Notes: a model not told the origin generated them from the sequence alone. A stretch of 64,000 bases of DNA from Clostridium sp. OS1-26 (GCF_030915445.1 NZ_CP133264.1:4187208-4251207), one strand, 5' to 3'. Positions 45,252 through 54,698 are shown, numbered from the stretch's first letter. Made by a program: numbers and translations.

Positions 45252-46241
45252 TTAAGGTGTATAATTTCCATTAAGGCCTCTTATAGAAACTTCTCCGCAT
45301 ATTACTTCTTCTACAGATCCATCAGGATATTGAACTATTAGTTCTCCCGTATTGCTTAAATTAATAGCTTTCCCAAAGTTTTTTTCATTTCTTTTTATAA
45401 TTTTTACTTCTTTACCAATTAAAATAGAATTTTCTCTACAAATTTTTATAGAACTTTCAATGCTATTTTTCTGTATAATCTCATCATACAGAACTTCAAA
45501 GTTGTTTAATAAATTAGTAACTATTTCTTTTCTATTTACTACGCTTCCTATTTCACAACTAAGGGAAGTAGCTAAGTTCTTTAATTCTTCAGGAAATTCT
45601 CCTTTGTCTATGTTAACGTTTATACCTATGCCCATAACTATATAATTTACCTTATTTATTTCTCCACTCATTTCTGTAAGTATTCCACAAACCTTTTTGC
45701 CATTCAAAATTATATCATTTGGCCATTTAATATAAGTTTGTATACCGAGTTCGCTAAGAGTTTTAACTACAGCAGCTGCACCTATTTGGGTCACCATAGC
45801 AACACTTTGAGGGTCTATGTCTGGTTTCAATATAATAGACATCCAAATTCCTTTATATTTAGGAGATGTCCAAATACGCCCAAGTCTGCCTCGGCCTAAA
45901 GTCTGTTCTTCGCTTATAATAACAGTACCATTACTTAAATGACTTGCCAGTTCTTTTGCCTTATTATTTGTTGATTCAATGGTCTGGAAGTACATAATAT
46001 TTCTGCCTATATACTTAGTGTTTAAACTATTACTTATTTCTTCAAAGGTCAATAAGTCTGGAGATGACAGAAGTTTATAACCTCTTTTAGATATAGATTC
46101 TATATGGTAGCCCTCTTCTTTTAAAGCATTCATGTACTTCCATATAGCGGTACGGCTTACTCCAAGTTTTTCACTTATTAGCTGTCCAGATATAAAATTT
46201 TTCCCATTCTCTCTAAGCAAATGGAGAATTTTATCTTTCAT
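45252..46241 (-). CDS. birA: bifunctional biotin ligase / biotin operon repressor
   Basis: Attaches biotin to carboxylase subunits and represses biotin uptake genes. An N-terminal winged helix (ISGQLISEKLGVSRTAIWKYMNALKEEGY, residues 16-44) precedes the ligase core with EEQTLGRGRLGRIWTSP, KWPNDIILNGKKVCGIL and GIGINVN. I start at ATG 46241, 5 bases after GAGGTGG (329 residues). The DNA-binding domain shows it is the regulatory type, and a matching operator stands before bioY. Confidence 0.95.
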   Translation of the reverse strand: MKDKILHLLRENGKNFISGQLISEKLGVSRTAIWKYMNALKEEGYHIESISKRGYKLLSSPDLLTFEEISNSLNTKYIGRNIMYFQTIESTNNKAKELASHLSNGTVIISEEQTLGRGRLGRIWTSPKYKGIWMSIILKPDIDPQSVAMVTQIGAAAVVKTLSELGIQTYIKWPNDIILNGKKVCGILTEMSGEINKVNYIVMGIGINVNIDKGEFPEELKNLATSLSCEIGSVVNRKEIVTNLLNNFEVLYDEIIQKNSIESSIKICRENSILIGKEVKIIKRNEKNFGKAINLSNTGELIVQYPDGSVEEVICGEVSIRGLNGNYTP

Positions 46242-46408
46242 AAAAACCACCTCTTTATTTTGTCTAATACATTATACTACAAAAAAGTAGAATATGTCTG
46301 TAGAGGAGTAGAAAAACAAAGGACATACTTGTTTAAGTATATCCTATATTTGGAGGTAAATACATATTATATACAAATAATAATACTCTATGTTACATAT
46401 AATAGAAT

Positions 46409-46579
46409 TTATTTATTGTGTGATAACTTAGAACGTTTAGTAAATTTATTTCCGTTTTCGTGTGATCCAATTTTTTCACCATTCATTATTCCTATATTAG
46501 CACCATCTTTTGGATACATTTTTCTAAGTTCAGCATCGGATTTGATATCCGTCTTTAAGTGGTTTTTATTGTTATCCAT
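46409..46579 (-). CDS. 56-residue hydrophilic protein
   Basis: Minus-strand ORF from ATG 46579, seven bases after GGAGG, to TAA 46409. The product starts MDNNKNHLKTDIKSDAELRK and continues with MYPKDGANIGIMNGEKIG; it is charged, with no cysteine, signal or helix-turn-helix. I do not recognise a family. The ribosome site and codon use look like a real gene. It lies divergent from the XRE regulator and was missed by a longer, unconvincing plus-strand reading. Confidence 0.65.
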   Translation of the reverse strand: MDNNKNHLKTDIKSDAELRKMYPKDGANIGIMNGEKIGSHENGNKFTKRSKLSHNK

Positions 46580-46750
46580 TTGAGCACCTCCACATAAATT
46601 ATATACAATAATAATTTACCCTTTTGGGTTAAAATATATTCTTTTATTTAAGACAAGATGGTTCTAAAATAGGAAAATTTACTATAACTTTTAATAAAAA
46701 AGAGTTATAATTACATTAAGGATTTTCATAACTGAATAGGGGGTTTTCTT

Positions 46751-46972
46751 ATGTTAAATGGCAAAAAAATTCGTGAAATTAGACTAAGACTTGGATATAC
46801 AACCTTGGATATTCAAAATCTCACGAAAAACAAAAAGTATAAAACTTCTATTTCAAAATCTTATTTAGAAGAACTTGAGAGAGGGGATAAGAGAAATCCG
46901 AGTTTTGATAAAGTAGTTGTCCTTGCAAGAGTACTGGGATGTAAAGTTGATGATTTGATAATGATCGCTTAG
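46751..46972 (+). CDS. XRE-family transcriptional regulator
   Basis: 73-residue Cro/CI-type helix-turn-helix protein with no partner domain. KKIREIRLRLGYTTLDIQNLT forms the first helices, and SYLEELERGDKRNPSFDKVVVLARVLGCKVDDL the recognition and dimer part. ATG 46751 follows GGGGG. It ends at a terminator and has no clear target nearby; the divergent 56-residue gene is the first candidate. Confidence 0.88.
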   Translation: MLNGKKIREIRLRLGYTTLDIQNLTKNKKYKTSISKSYLEELERGDKRNPSFDKVVVLARVLGCKVDDLIMIA

Positions 46973-46996
46973 AAAACTAATAGGAAATATATACGT

Positions 46997-47035
46997 AAAG
47001 CTGCAGTATGAAAATAAAATGCAGCTTTATTTTAT
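46997..47035 (+). terminator. terminator of the XRE gene
   Basis: AAAGCTGCA / TGCAGCTTT followed by ATTTTATT. Confidence 0.85.
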
Positions 47036-47107
47036 TAAATAAAAAATCCTTAATAGTATAAAACATTTTTCAGCGGAAAATCTAATATTAGAAGGAGTTG
47101 ATTTATT

Positions 47108-47305
47108 ATGAGCAAAAATTATAAAAAAGATTCAAAAACAGATTTGGGAGACTTACCAAGCAACTATATTGTAAATGCTGGAAAAGTAATAATTGAAAAC
47201 AGAATTAATTCAGATGATATTCAAGAGGACAAAGATGGCAATTGTATTATAGGTGGACATAAAATAGAAGCTAATGCATGCAGTATGTTAAAAGATGATT
47301 ATTAA
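47108..47305 (+). CDS. 65-residue hypothetical protein
   Basis: ATG 47108 follows GAAGGAGTT. Hydrophilic and acidic in its second half, with two cysteines (NCIIGGHKIEANAC). I do not recognise a family and see no signal peptide or membrane helix. It ends three bases before structured repeat copy B. Confidence 0.7.
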   Translation: MSKNYKKDSKTDLGDLPSNYIVNAGKVIIENRINSDDIQEDKDGNCIIGGHKIEANACSMLKDDY

Positions 47306-47307
47306 GT

Positions 47308-47452
47308 GATTCTTAGGCTCAGGTGGAGTTTGCTTATGAGAAGTACATATCTTCTACCTGAGGCTTATAAGAACATATCCAGGGGCGTATTATCCGTAAC
47401 ATTTCCATATAAAAAAGATGGAAGTGTTACGGATGGTAGCAATCGGATAAAG
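47308..47452 (+). repeat. structured interspersed repeat, copy B (compact, complete)
   Basis: Arm 1 GATTCTTAGGCTCAGGTGGAG...CTACCTGAGGCTTATAAGAAC, then ATATCCAGGGGCGTAT, arm 2 ATCCGTAACATTTCCAT / ATGGAAGTGTTACGGAT, then GGTAGCAATCGGATAAAG. TATCC can pair with GGATA to close arm 2. It ends 35 bases before the rnz start codon and overlaps nothing coding. Confidence 0.8.
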
Positions 47453-47487
47453 TTTAAATAATTTAATTTTGAAAGAGGGATAAGTTT

Positions 47488-48399
47488 ATGCTTGATGTTT
47501 GTTTGCTTGGATGTGGAGGAAGTATGCCTGTACCAAATAGATGTCTTACATCTATGATTGTATCTTACAATGGTAGGAAAATTTTAATCGATTGTGGCGA
47601 AGGAACCCAGGTTAGTTTAAAAATTCTTGGCTGGGGACTCAAATCTATAGATACAATATTATTTACACATTTTCATGCAGATCATATTGCAGGATTACCA
47701 GGATTATTGCTCACAATAGCTAATTCAAATAGAATAGATCCTATTACAATAATAGGACCACAAGGTTTATGGGAGATAGTAAATGGTCTTAGGGTAATAG
47801 CACCTGTACTTCCTTATAAGATTGACTTACTAGAAATGCATGGACAAGGAGAGGCTTCAGAAAGTCTTAATGGATTTAATATAAATATAATATCTGTTCA
47901 GCATACAGTGCCTTGTTTTTCATATTCAATAGAGGTACCAAGGGTTAGAAAATTTGATAAAGATAAGGCTCTTAAAAATGAAATACCAGTAAAGCTTTGG
48001 AATAGATTGCAAAAGGGTGAAGATGTTAAAAGCGATGGCAGATGGTTTACTCCAGATATGGTTTTAGGAGAAGAGCGAAAAGGGTTAAAAATATCATATT
48101 GTACTGACACAAGACCAGTAGAGGAACTAAAGGAATTCATAAAAAATTCTGATCTTTTTATATGTGAGGGTATGTATGGAGAAGATAGCTATATAGAAAA
48201 GGCATTAGAAAATAATCATATGCTTTTTTCAGAAGCTGCAACATTAGCAAAAGAGGGAGGAGTTAAGGAAATGTGGATTACTCACTACAGTCCCTCTCTA
48301 ATATCACCAGAAGATTATATTGAGAATGCAACAAATATTTTTCCAAACACAGTATTGGGAAAAGACAGACTTGTTAAAAGTCTAACATTTGAAGACTAA
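47488..48399 (+). CDS. rnz: ribonuclease Z
   Basis: Metallo-beta-lactamase-fold nuclease that removes tRNA 3' trailers lacking [19 protein letters not shown] gives the His61-x-His63-x-Asp65-His66 metal motif, [13 protein letters not shown] and YCTDTRP hold further ligands, and ITHYSPS closes the site. 303 residues. ATG 47488 follows AGAGGGATAAG. The two tRNAs in this window encode CCA, so the substrates are others. Confidence 0.94.
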   Translation: MLDVCLLGCGGSMPVPNRCLTSMIVSYNGRKILIDCGEGTQVSLKILGWGLKSIDTILFTHFHADHIAGLPGLLLTIANSNRIDPITIIGPQGLWEIVNGLRVIAPVLPYKIDLLEMHGQGEASESLNGFNINIISVQHTVPCFSYSIEVPRVRKFDKDKALKNEIPVKLWNRLQKGEDVKSDGRWFTPDMVLGEERKGLKISYCTDTRPVEELKEFIKNSDLFICEGMYGEDSYIEKALENNHMLFSEAATLAKEGGVKEMWITHYSPSLISPEDYIENATNIFPNTVLGKDRLVKSLTFED

Positions 48400-48488
48400 A
48401 AATATCATATGTATCCTTATGAATCTTATTTAAGTCAAGTGACAAAGTCGGATATATATACATAATAATGATATCTGTTTAAATTAAT

Positions 48489-48602
48489 ACGAACATTATG
48501 TGAAAAAATTATAGGGTTTTGACCTTTGAATCCTATGTTATATTTATGTATGTTACAAAGTAAATACAAAATATAATTAGTGTTTGTGGTTAAAATGTTC
48601 GT
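48489..48602. promoter_or_regulatory. possible PurR-type half-sites before the purine permease
   Basis: ACGAACAT (48489-48496) and its inverse ATGTTCGT (48595-48602) resemble half-boxes of Firmicute PurR sites. The spacing (about 100 bases) is far from the usual paired box, so this may be chance. Confidence 0.3.
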
Positions 48603-48610
48603 GAAAAATG

Positions 48611-48639
48611 TTGACTTTTAAATAATCCTTTGCTAATAT
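48611..48639 (+). promoter_or_regulatory. promoter of the purine permease gene
   Basis: TTGACT (48611-48616), 17-base spacer, TAATAT (48634-48639). No purine riboswitch sequence is present between it and the gene. Confidence 0.7.
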
Positions 48640-48684
48640 GTACAAGGACAAAAAATTCTACAAAATATTACAAAGGAGAAATTT

Positions 48685-49974
48685 ATGGAATCATATTTTA
48701 AACTTAGAGAAAATGAAACTAATATAAAAACTGAAATTTTAGCAGGCATAACTACATTTATGACTATGGCCTATATATTAGTTGTAAATCCAAGCATTTT
48801 ATCTCAAACAGGAATGAACTTTGGTGCAGTTTTTACAGCTACAGCATTAGCAGCAATTGTATCAACACTGCTTATGGGTATATATGCTAAGTTGCCTTTT
48901 GCACAAGCACCAGGGATGGGAATTAATGCATTTTTTGCATTTACAATAGTAATTGGAATGGGCCATACATGGCAGTTCGCTTTAACAGCAGCTTTTTTGG
49001 AAGGAATTATATTTATTATTCTTACAATATTCAATGTTCGTGAAGCTATAATTGATTCAATACCGGTAAATGTAAAAAAAGCAATTTCTGTAGGAATAGG
49101 ATTGTTTATTGCATTTATAGGCCTTGAAAACGCAGGTATAGTTGTGCATCCTAAATCCGGAACAATAGTGTCATTGGGAAATATAACCAGCGGACCAGCA
49201 TTACTTGCTATAATAGGTGTTATATTGACTGGAGTGTTACTAGCAAGAAATATAAAAGGAGCATTACTTATAGGTATAGTTGTTACAACCATTGTAGGTA
49301 TACCTATGGGGATAACAAAACTTCCAAATGCAGTTTTTAGCATGCCTCCAAGCATTAGCCCGATATTTTTAAAGTTTGAATGGAATCATATTTTTACTGC
49401 AGATATGTTTATAGCATTGTTTACTTTATTGTTTATGGATATGTTTGATACAATCGGAACTTTAGTTGGTGTTGCAACAAAAGCTGGAATGTTAGACGAA
49501 AAGGGAAATGTTCCAAGAGCAAAAGAAGCATTGATGTCAGATGCTATAGGAACTACGTTAGGAGCATGCTTTGGTACTAGCACAGTGTGCACTTATGTAG
49601 AAAGCGCTTCAGGTGTTGCAGCAGGGGGAAGAACAGGACTAACAGCAGTATCAACTTCTGTGATGTTCATGATTGCATTGTTTATATCACCTTTATTCCT
49701 CATGATACCATCAGCAGCAACAGCACCAGCATTAATACTAGTGGGACTATTTATGCTATCACCAATAAAAGAATTAGACTTAACAGATTTTACGGAAGCT
49801 ATACCAGCTTTTTTAACAATAATTATGATGCCTTTAGCTTACAGTATTTCTGATGGTCTTATATTTGGAATAGTGTCATATGTAGCATTAAAGGTACTAG
49901 TAGGTAAAGGAAAAGATGTAACAATAACTACTTATATAATAGCAGCATTGTTTATACTTAAGTTTTTCGTATAA
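48685..49974 (+). CDS. NCS2-family purine permease (AzgA/PbuG type)
   Basis: Membrane transporter for hypoxanthine, guanine or adenine, 429 residues with about 12-14 helices. The start GITTFMTMAYILVVNPSIL and the motif QAPGMGINAFFAF are AzgA-like; LFMDMFDTIGTLVGVATKAG and GTSTVCTYVESASGVAAGGRTG are the conserved substrate-site helices. ATG 48685 follows AAAGGAG. It ends near a terminator shared with the helicase gene. Confidence 0.93.
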   Translation: MESYFKLRENETNIKTEILAGITTFMTMAYILVVNPSILSQTGMNFGAVFTATALAAIVSTLLMGIYAKLPFAQAPGMGINAFFAFTIVIGMGHTWQFALTAAFLEGIIFIILTIFNVREAIIDSIPVNVKKAISVGIGLFIAFIGLENAGIVVHPKSGTIVSLGNITSGPALLAIIGVILTGVLLARNIKGALLIGIVVTTIVGIPMGITKLPNAVFSMPPSISPIFLKFEWNHIFTADMFIALFTLLFMDMFDTIGTLVGVATKAGMLDEKGNVPRAKEALMSDAIGTTLGACFGTSTVCTYVESASGVAAGGRTGLTAVSTSVMFMIALFISPLFLMIPSAATAPALILVGLFMLSPIKELDLTDFTEAIPAFLTIIMMPLAYSISDGLIFGIVSYVALKVLVGKGKDVTITTYIIAALFILKFFV

Positions 49975-50078
49975 TCTAGGAGTAAAAGGCTTAAAGTAAA
50001 CATATTCCTTTGTATAAGTTAACTTTTTAGTTAATTTCCCTATAAAATAATTTAATGTTTCAGCAAAAAAATTAAATA

Positions 50079-50115
50079 AAAAGACCTGGAAACCGTAGTT
50101 TTCAGGTCTTTATTA
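50079..50115. terminator. bidirectional terminator
   Basis: AAAGACCTGgAAAC / GTTTTCAGGTCTTT between convergent permease and helicase genes. Confidence 0.88.
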
Positions 50116-50127
50116 TATAAAATAAAA

Positions 50128-53100
50128 TTACTCTACAGCATATGCAGCTTCTTCAAGGGATGCTTGTGCACCAGAATCAGCTGCTGGTTTAATACCTAAG
50201 CTGTCCAGTTGTGCATAAAGCCTTTCCATAGTTTCCTCTGGCTTGTAGTAGAATTGGCTTTCTCTTATAATAAAGAATTTCCAGCCAACTCTCTGAAGAG
50301 TCATACGTCTGTTGTGAAGTTCCTCCCAGTTTAGTGCGTAAGCTGTATCTTCACTGCAGCAATCTATTGCAAATCTACTGTTTAACCCCTCAACAACAAA
50401 GTCTATTTTGTACTTACCAATAGTTACATTGGATTTTACATCATAATTTTTACTCCTTAACATAGTAAATATATCCTTTTTAAAGCCAGAAACTAATGTG
50501 TTTTCATCCTTAGAAATAAAAGTATACTTTTTGCTAGAGTCTAAACAGTAACTAAGTAATTCTGCTCTTACACATTTAGAATTTAAATCTTCCAAGTCAA
50601 CAGAATGAAATAAAAACATCTGGTTTTTAGCTCTGCTGGCCGCAACATTGAATCTTCTTATATCAGACTCTTTTGTTAGGGCAGTGAATTTTGCGTTATT
50701 AGCTATAACAAGAGATACAAACATGATATCTCTTTCATCACCTTGGAATGAATAGGCATCTCCACATATTAATTTTCTTTCAATCATTTTTTCAATACCT
50801 ATTTTTTCTTTAAGTAAGTTCTCGATTAATTCACTTTGTGACTCACCAAGCAGGGAAATAACACCCATAGTCATGTCTTTGTATCTTGGATCATCACAGC
50901 ACTCAACTATCTTTTCTACAAGAGCCTCAGCTTCTTTTTCATTTGTGTTTTTAGAGTTGTCCTTATCACCAGATACCTTTACTGCGCAAACTTCTGGTTT
51001 AAAAGTATTTCTATTCTCAGGACATCTAAGAGGTATAATTTCTCCTGAATAACATAAGTTATTGCTGAAGCCTATAATATCAGGTGCACATCTAAAATGT
51101 TCCTTAAGAACCAATCTGCTAGGGAAAACCCTTAAAGCAGTATGATACAAACTTGTTTTTAAATCAAACCATTCTTTGTGAGGTACATTCCTTAGATATC
51201 TATGAATAAGGTTTTCCACCATTTCGTTATCTTTTCCTATAGCTTCAGGGCTTATTTGGCATTCGTCACCTACAATAACTGCTCGTTTACCTCTTAACAA
51301 GGCTGTTATTGCAGATATATCACTTTGGCTACTCTCATCAACTATAACTACATCAAATATATTTTTTTCAAGTTTAATGTTTTCAATTACTTTATTTAAT
51401 GGCATAATCCAAACAGGAATAACTTCCTTACAGTTTTCCATCTCTCTTTGAGCTAGCTTTCTGTATTTTGCAGCTTGCTTTCCAGTGCCTTTACCTATTC
51501 TTTTTATAGATTCTAGCCAAGTGAAAAGACTTCTTTTTTGAGACTCAGTAGTTCTCATTATTTGGTTATACCAGGTCTTTTTAGCTACAATTTCTTTAAT
51601 TAATATCTTTTCTCTAAGTTTTTCAGCTTCTATATCTTGTTCTATTTGTTCAGGACTTAATTTATAAACTTCATTTAATAGAGAATTTCCTGAACGCCAT
51701 TTCCATGCTTCATCCCAATTATTATAAGAAAGACTTAGATTATTACTTTGCCATTCATTTAATAGTTTTTTTACAAACAAAGGACAGGTCCCTTCTAATC
51801 TATTTAAATATCTATTTATTTGCTCACCTGTATCTTTAAGTTCCCTTAACTGCCATAGATTATCATATAGTTTTCTAACCTTTGTCTTATCACAATCAGC
51901 TATCCAATCAGATACCTCACTTAACAATTCGTTGTTTAAGAACATTTTCCTTATATTTTCAGTATATTTACTCAAATCCTCATATTCTCTTATACACTTA
52001 ACAGATTCAAGTCCTCTTAATAGGTAGTTTATTGAATCTTTTTTGTAAAGATTTAATTCAATAGGAAGCTTAATACTTTCTACAAACTTATTAATTGGAT
52101 TTACATATTCTTCTTCCCAATTTATAATAGCTTCTATTTCTAATACATTTTCTGCAATAACATTTAGAAAATTGCTATCAGAATTATTTACAAGTTTTCC
52201 GCCATATTCTTTAACAGTATTGTTCCATAAGTTTTTTAAGCTTCTTTCTAAGAGCTCTTTTTCTAAGGCTTTATTAAAAATATTACACTGCTCTTTTGAT
52301 ATAATAGGCCTATAATCTACTTCGCAGCTTTCCAATATATAGTTTATATTATTATGAAGGAGCTTAAACATAGCACCAGGTTTACCTTTAGATTCTATGT
52401 GTTTGGAAATAATTTGAAAATCTGTTTGAAGTTTATATATATCTAAATTGTTTGGAATCTTTATGTTATGTGAATTAATAATTTGTCTTATAACATTAAT
52501 TTGTTTTATATGGTTGTTTATATTTAATATAACATCAGGCCAGAACTCCCTTGAGACTTCTGTATTATAATAGGACTTCATAATTGATTTAAGCCAGCTG
52601 CTTTCAATTTCTTCAATCTTGGCTTTAGCATTAATACATAGCTTTAATAGCTCTTCGATATCAGCATTGTTTATGCTTATCTTCCATAAGTCGACAATTC
52701 TCCTATACTCTTCAATACCTGATTCTAATGTCTTCATCTTATCAAGTTTTACATTTAGTTCTTCATAGGGTGGAAGCTTGCACAGTATATCTTTTACTTT
52801 ATTAAGTTTATCAATCTCTGCCTTTTTTGTTGATTTCATATGTTGAATTAGTCTGTTAAATTCCTCTGATGATAAAGGACATTTAGTTTTTATCTGTATT
52901 TCATCATCTATCCAAGAATAAAGAGAGCTATTTTCCTTTATCCATCTTGAAAGCTCTACAAGGGTAAAGGTTTCATTTTTATAATTTACAGTTTTATTTT
53001 CGAAAGACTCAGCTTCTTTCAAATTATGCATAAGGTTTACTATGTGTTCTCTACATTTTTTAAGCTCTTCTTCCAATGGAAGAACTTCTTTTAAAAGAAC

Positions 53101-54228
53101 ATTAGAATCTAATGATAAATTTTCTGTAATCTTTCTTACAGATTCATCAAGGTCTTTTAAAGCTTTTGCATCGTTTCCAAGCAGACTTATACATAAAGAC
53201 TTTATTTCATCTGGTATTTTATCAGAAAGAACCTTTAGAGCTCTATCTGTCTGGCTTGTAACAAGGATTCTTTTCCCATGGGCCATAAGATGACATATTA
53301 AATTTGCTATGGTATGGCTTTTACCAGTTCCAGGGGGGCCTTGAACAACAACACCAAAATTTTGAGCAAGTCTTCTTGTTATTTCTTCTTGTTCCTCGTT
53401 TGCTGGAAGAGGGAATAATACATCCTTAGAGGCAGAATCCCATTCTCTATTATTTAAATTATCTTCTGCAGCACCACTTTCCTTAACCAAAGCTTCAACA
53501 GTTTTAGGAATAGGATTTCCTTCATCTATGTAATTTAGTATATTATTTAATTCTGAATCCCAAAGTCTTGTATCGATATTTCTAAGTATTATACATGGAG
53601 CATTATAAATTACAGGAGTAGTAGATATATCTAATGAAGATAAAGATACAAGATTTTCGTTTACTATATTTGTTATACCTTCTTTGTTTAAACAATTTAA
53701 AAGTCTTATTGAAATATCGTGAGCTTCACTAAGGTTTAGAACATCCACTCCAGAATTTTTTATCTCTAGATTTAAATCTAATATTTTATGTAAATTAGGT
53801 AGGTCTAGTCCTTCTAAAATACCAATCTCTAAATTAGTAATATTATTATAAGGAGTTAAGCTGAAAACAGCATTTCTGGCATCAAAGTTCAAAGACATCT
53901 TTGTTGTAAATATAGGGTGAAGTATTTTTTCATTATTTACTTCCCAGCCTAAAATACTATGTCCCCAAACTATCTCCAAGTCTTCACTATTTTTTTCTAG
54001 TGTAGAGTATATTTTAAAAAGGATATTATAAAGTTCACTGCAGTCTTTATTTACATACAGCCAATTCTCATCTTCTTTTTTGTTTAAAATACATCCTTTT
54101 TTATTAAGAAGGTCAGTTTCAGCAATTACTTTTTCATATTTTGAAACATCCCGTATTATTTTCTTGTCCATATTTTTGATACTGAGTAAATATAAAAATA
54201 TGTTTCTTATTTTGTCTTGTGTACTCAA
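50128..54228 (-). CDS. large SF1 helicase with C-terminal nuclease-like domain
   Basis: 1366 residues, starting TTG 54228 after GGAGG. The first 270 residues hold no family I recognise. Then comes an SF1 helicase split by a long helical insertion: Walker A QGPPGTGKSHT near residue 300, DEAA-like FDVVIVDESSQSD near 960, GDECQISP, and C-terminal motifs LICGDAYSFQGDERDIMFVSLV and RRFNVAASRAKNQM. The last 100 residues form a Vsr/DUF559-like fold (IGKYKIDFVVEGLNSRFAIDCCSE, HNRRMTLQRVGWKFFIIRES). The catalytic ECD-type triad reads DCC, so nuclease activity is uncertain. Relatives occur both as lone repair enzymes and in phage defence. Confidence 0.85.
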   Translation of the reverse strand: MSTQDKIRNIFLYLLSIKNMDKKIIRDVSKYEKVIAETDLLNKKGCILNKKEDENWLYVNKDCSELYNILFKIYSTLEKNSEDLEIVWGHSILGWEVNNEKILHPIFTTKMSLNFDARNAVFSLTPYNNITNLEIGILEGLDLPNLHKILDLNLEIKNSGVDVLNLSEAHDISIRLLNCLNKEGITNIVNENLVSLSSLDISTTPVIYNAPCIILRNIDTRLWDSELNNILNYIDEGNPIPKTVEALVKESGAAEDNLNNREWDSASKDVLFPLPANEEQEEITRRLAQNFGVVVQGPPGTGKSHTIANLICHLMAHGKRILVTSQTDRALKVLSDKIPDEIKSLCISLLGNDAKALKDLDESVRKITENLSLDSNVLLKEVLPLEEELKKCREHIVNLMHNLKEAESFENKTVNYKNETFTLVELSRWIKENSSLYSWIDDEIQIKTKCPLSSEEFNRLIQHMKSTKKAEIDKLNKVKDILCKLPPYEELNVKLDKMKTLESGIEEYRRIVDLWKISINNADIEELLKLCINAKAKIEEIESSWLKSIMKSYYNTEVSREFWPDVILNINNHIKQINVIRQIINSHNIKIPNNLDIYKLQTDFQIISKHIESKGKPGAMFKLLHNNINYILESCEVDYRPIISKEQCNIFNKALEKELLERSLKNLWNNTVKEYGGKLVNNSDSNFLNVIAENVLEIEAIINWEEEYVNPINKFVESIKLPIELNLYKKDSINYLLRGLESVKCIREYEDLSKYTENIRKMFLNNELLSEVSDWIADCDKTKVRKLYDNLWQLRELKDTGEQINRYLNRLEGTCPLFVKKLLNEWQSNNLSLSYNNWDEAWKWRSGNSLLNEVYKLSPEQIEQDIEAEKLREKILIKEIVAKKTWYNQIMRTTESQKRSLFTWLESIKRIGKGTGKQAAKYRKLAQREMENCKEVIPVWIMPLNKVIENIKLEKNIFDVVIVDESSQSDISAITALLRGKRAVIVGDECQISPEAIGKDNEMVENLIHRYLRNVPHKEWFDLKTSLYHTALRVFPSRLVLKEHFRCAPDIIGFSNNLCYSGEIIPLRCPENRNTFKPEVCAVKVSGDKDNSKNTNEKEAEALVEKIVECCDDPRYKDMTMGVISLLGESQSELIENLLKEKIGIEKMIERKLICGDAYSFQGDERDIMFVSLVIANNAKFTALTKESDIRRFNVAASRAKNQMFLFHSVDLEDLNSKCVRAELLSYCLDSSKKYTFISKDENTLVSGFKKDIFTMLRSKNYDVKSNVTIGKYKIDFVVEGLNSRFAIDCCSEDTAYALNWEELHNRRMTLQRVGWKFFIIRESQFYYKPEETMERLYAQLDSLGIKPAADSGAQASLEEAAYAVE

Positions 54229-54430
54229 AATAAAACCTCCATTTAATGTAAAATAGAATTACATTTTATTATATCATATATATAGTGATTTTGGAGAAGT
54301 ATTTGGCTATAATTTTAGACAGTTTAAAGAAATAACAACCAGTAGTTAATTATTATTTTTTTATAAGTGTTTAGGGTATTGAAATAGATAAATATAAATT
54401 GTAAAATTATAGAAAGGACATATGTCATTT
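54229..54430. other. AT-rich spacer, nothing recognised
   Basis: Region upstream of the helicase gene on the minus strand. It must hold the helicase promoter, but I cannot pick one with confidence. Confidence 0.5.
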
Positions 54431-54607
54431 AAGCAGAGGACCAAAATGTTAAGCAGGCATCCAAAATCTTAAGTAGATATCCCAAATCTTAAGTAGGCAT
54501 CCAAAATCTATGATTTTGAGATGATCACTTACACAGAGTGCTGATTTTGTGTGAATCGCTTTCACAAAGTGCGTTGGGGTGTTAGTGGCGGTAGACATCG
54601 GATAAAG
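54431..54607 (+). repeat. structured interspersed repeat, copy E with four 20-bp units
   Basis: Four directly abutting 20-base units occupy 54431-54510; the second is AAGCAGGCATCCAAAATCTT and the third AAGTAGATATCCCAAATCTT. They are followed by GATTTTGAG, a CACTTACACAGAGTGC-type segment and the conserved 3' core GTTGGGGTGTTAGTGGCGG, TAGACATCGGATAAA. The 5' ATCCAGGG half and arm 1 are missing, as in copy D. It lies about 60 bases ahead of the lacI-type promoter. Confidence 0.78.
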
Positions 54608-54664
54608 AGACTTTAAAACAACATACATTATGAAGAAATTTTATATGATTTAAAAAAAATTGTA

Positions 54665-54693
54665 TTGAACTTTGTCGTAACATGTTGTATATT
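54665..54693 (+). promoter_or_regulatory. promoter of the LacI-family gene
   Basis: TTGAAC (54665-54670), 17-base spacer, TATATT (54688-54693). Confidence 0.75.
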
Positions 54694-54698
54694 TAGTA

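Noticed and set aside
48400..48684. Purine riboswitch before the NCS2 permease
   Set aside because: I looked for the conserved core of the purine aptamer and did not find it; only an ordinary promoter is visible.
54431..54510. CRISPR-like array
   Set aside because: Units abut without spacers, there are no cas genes, and the repeats form part of a hairpin arm.
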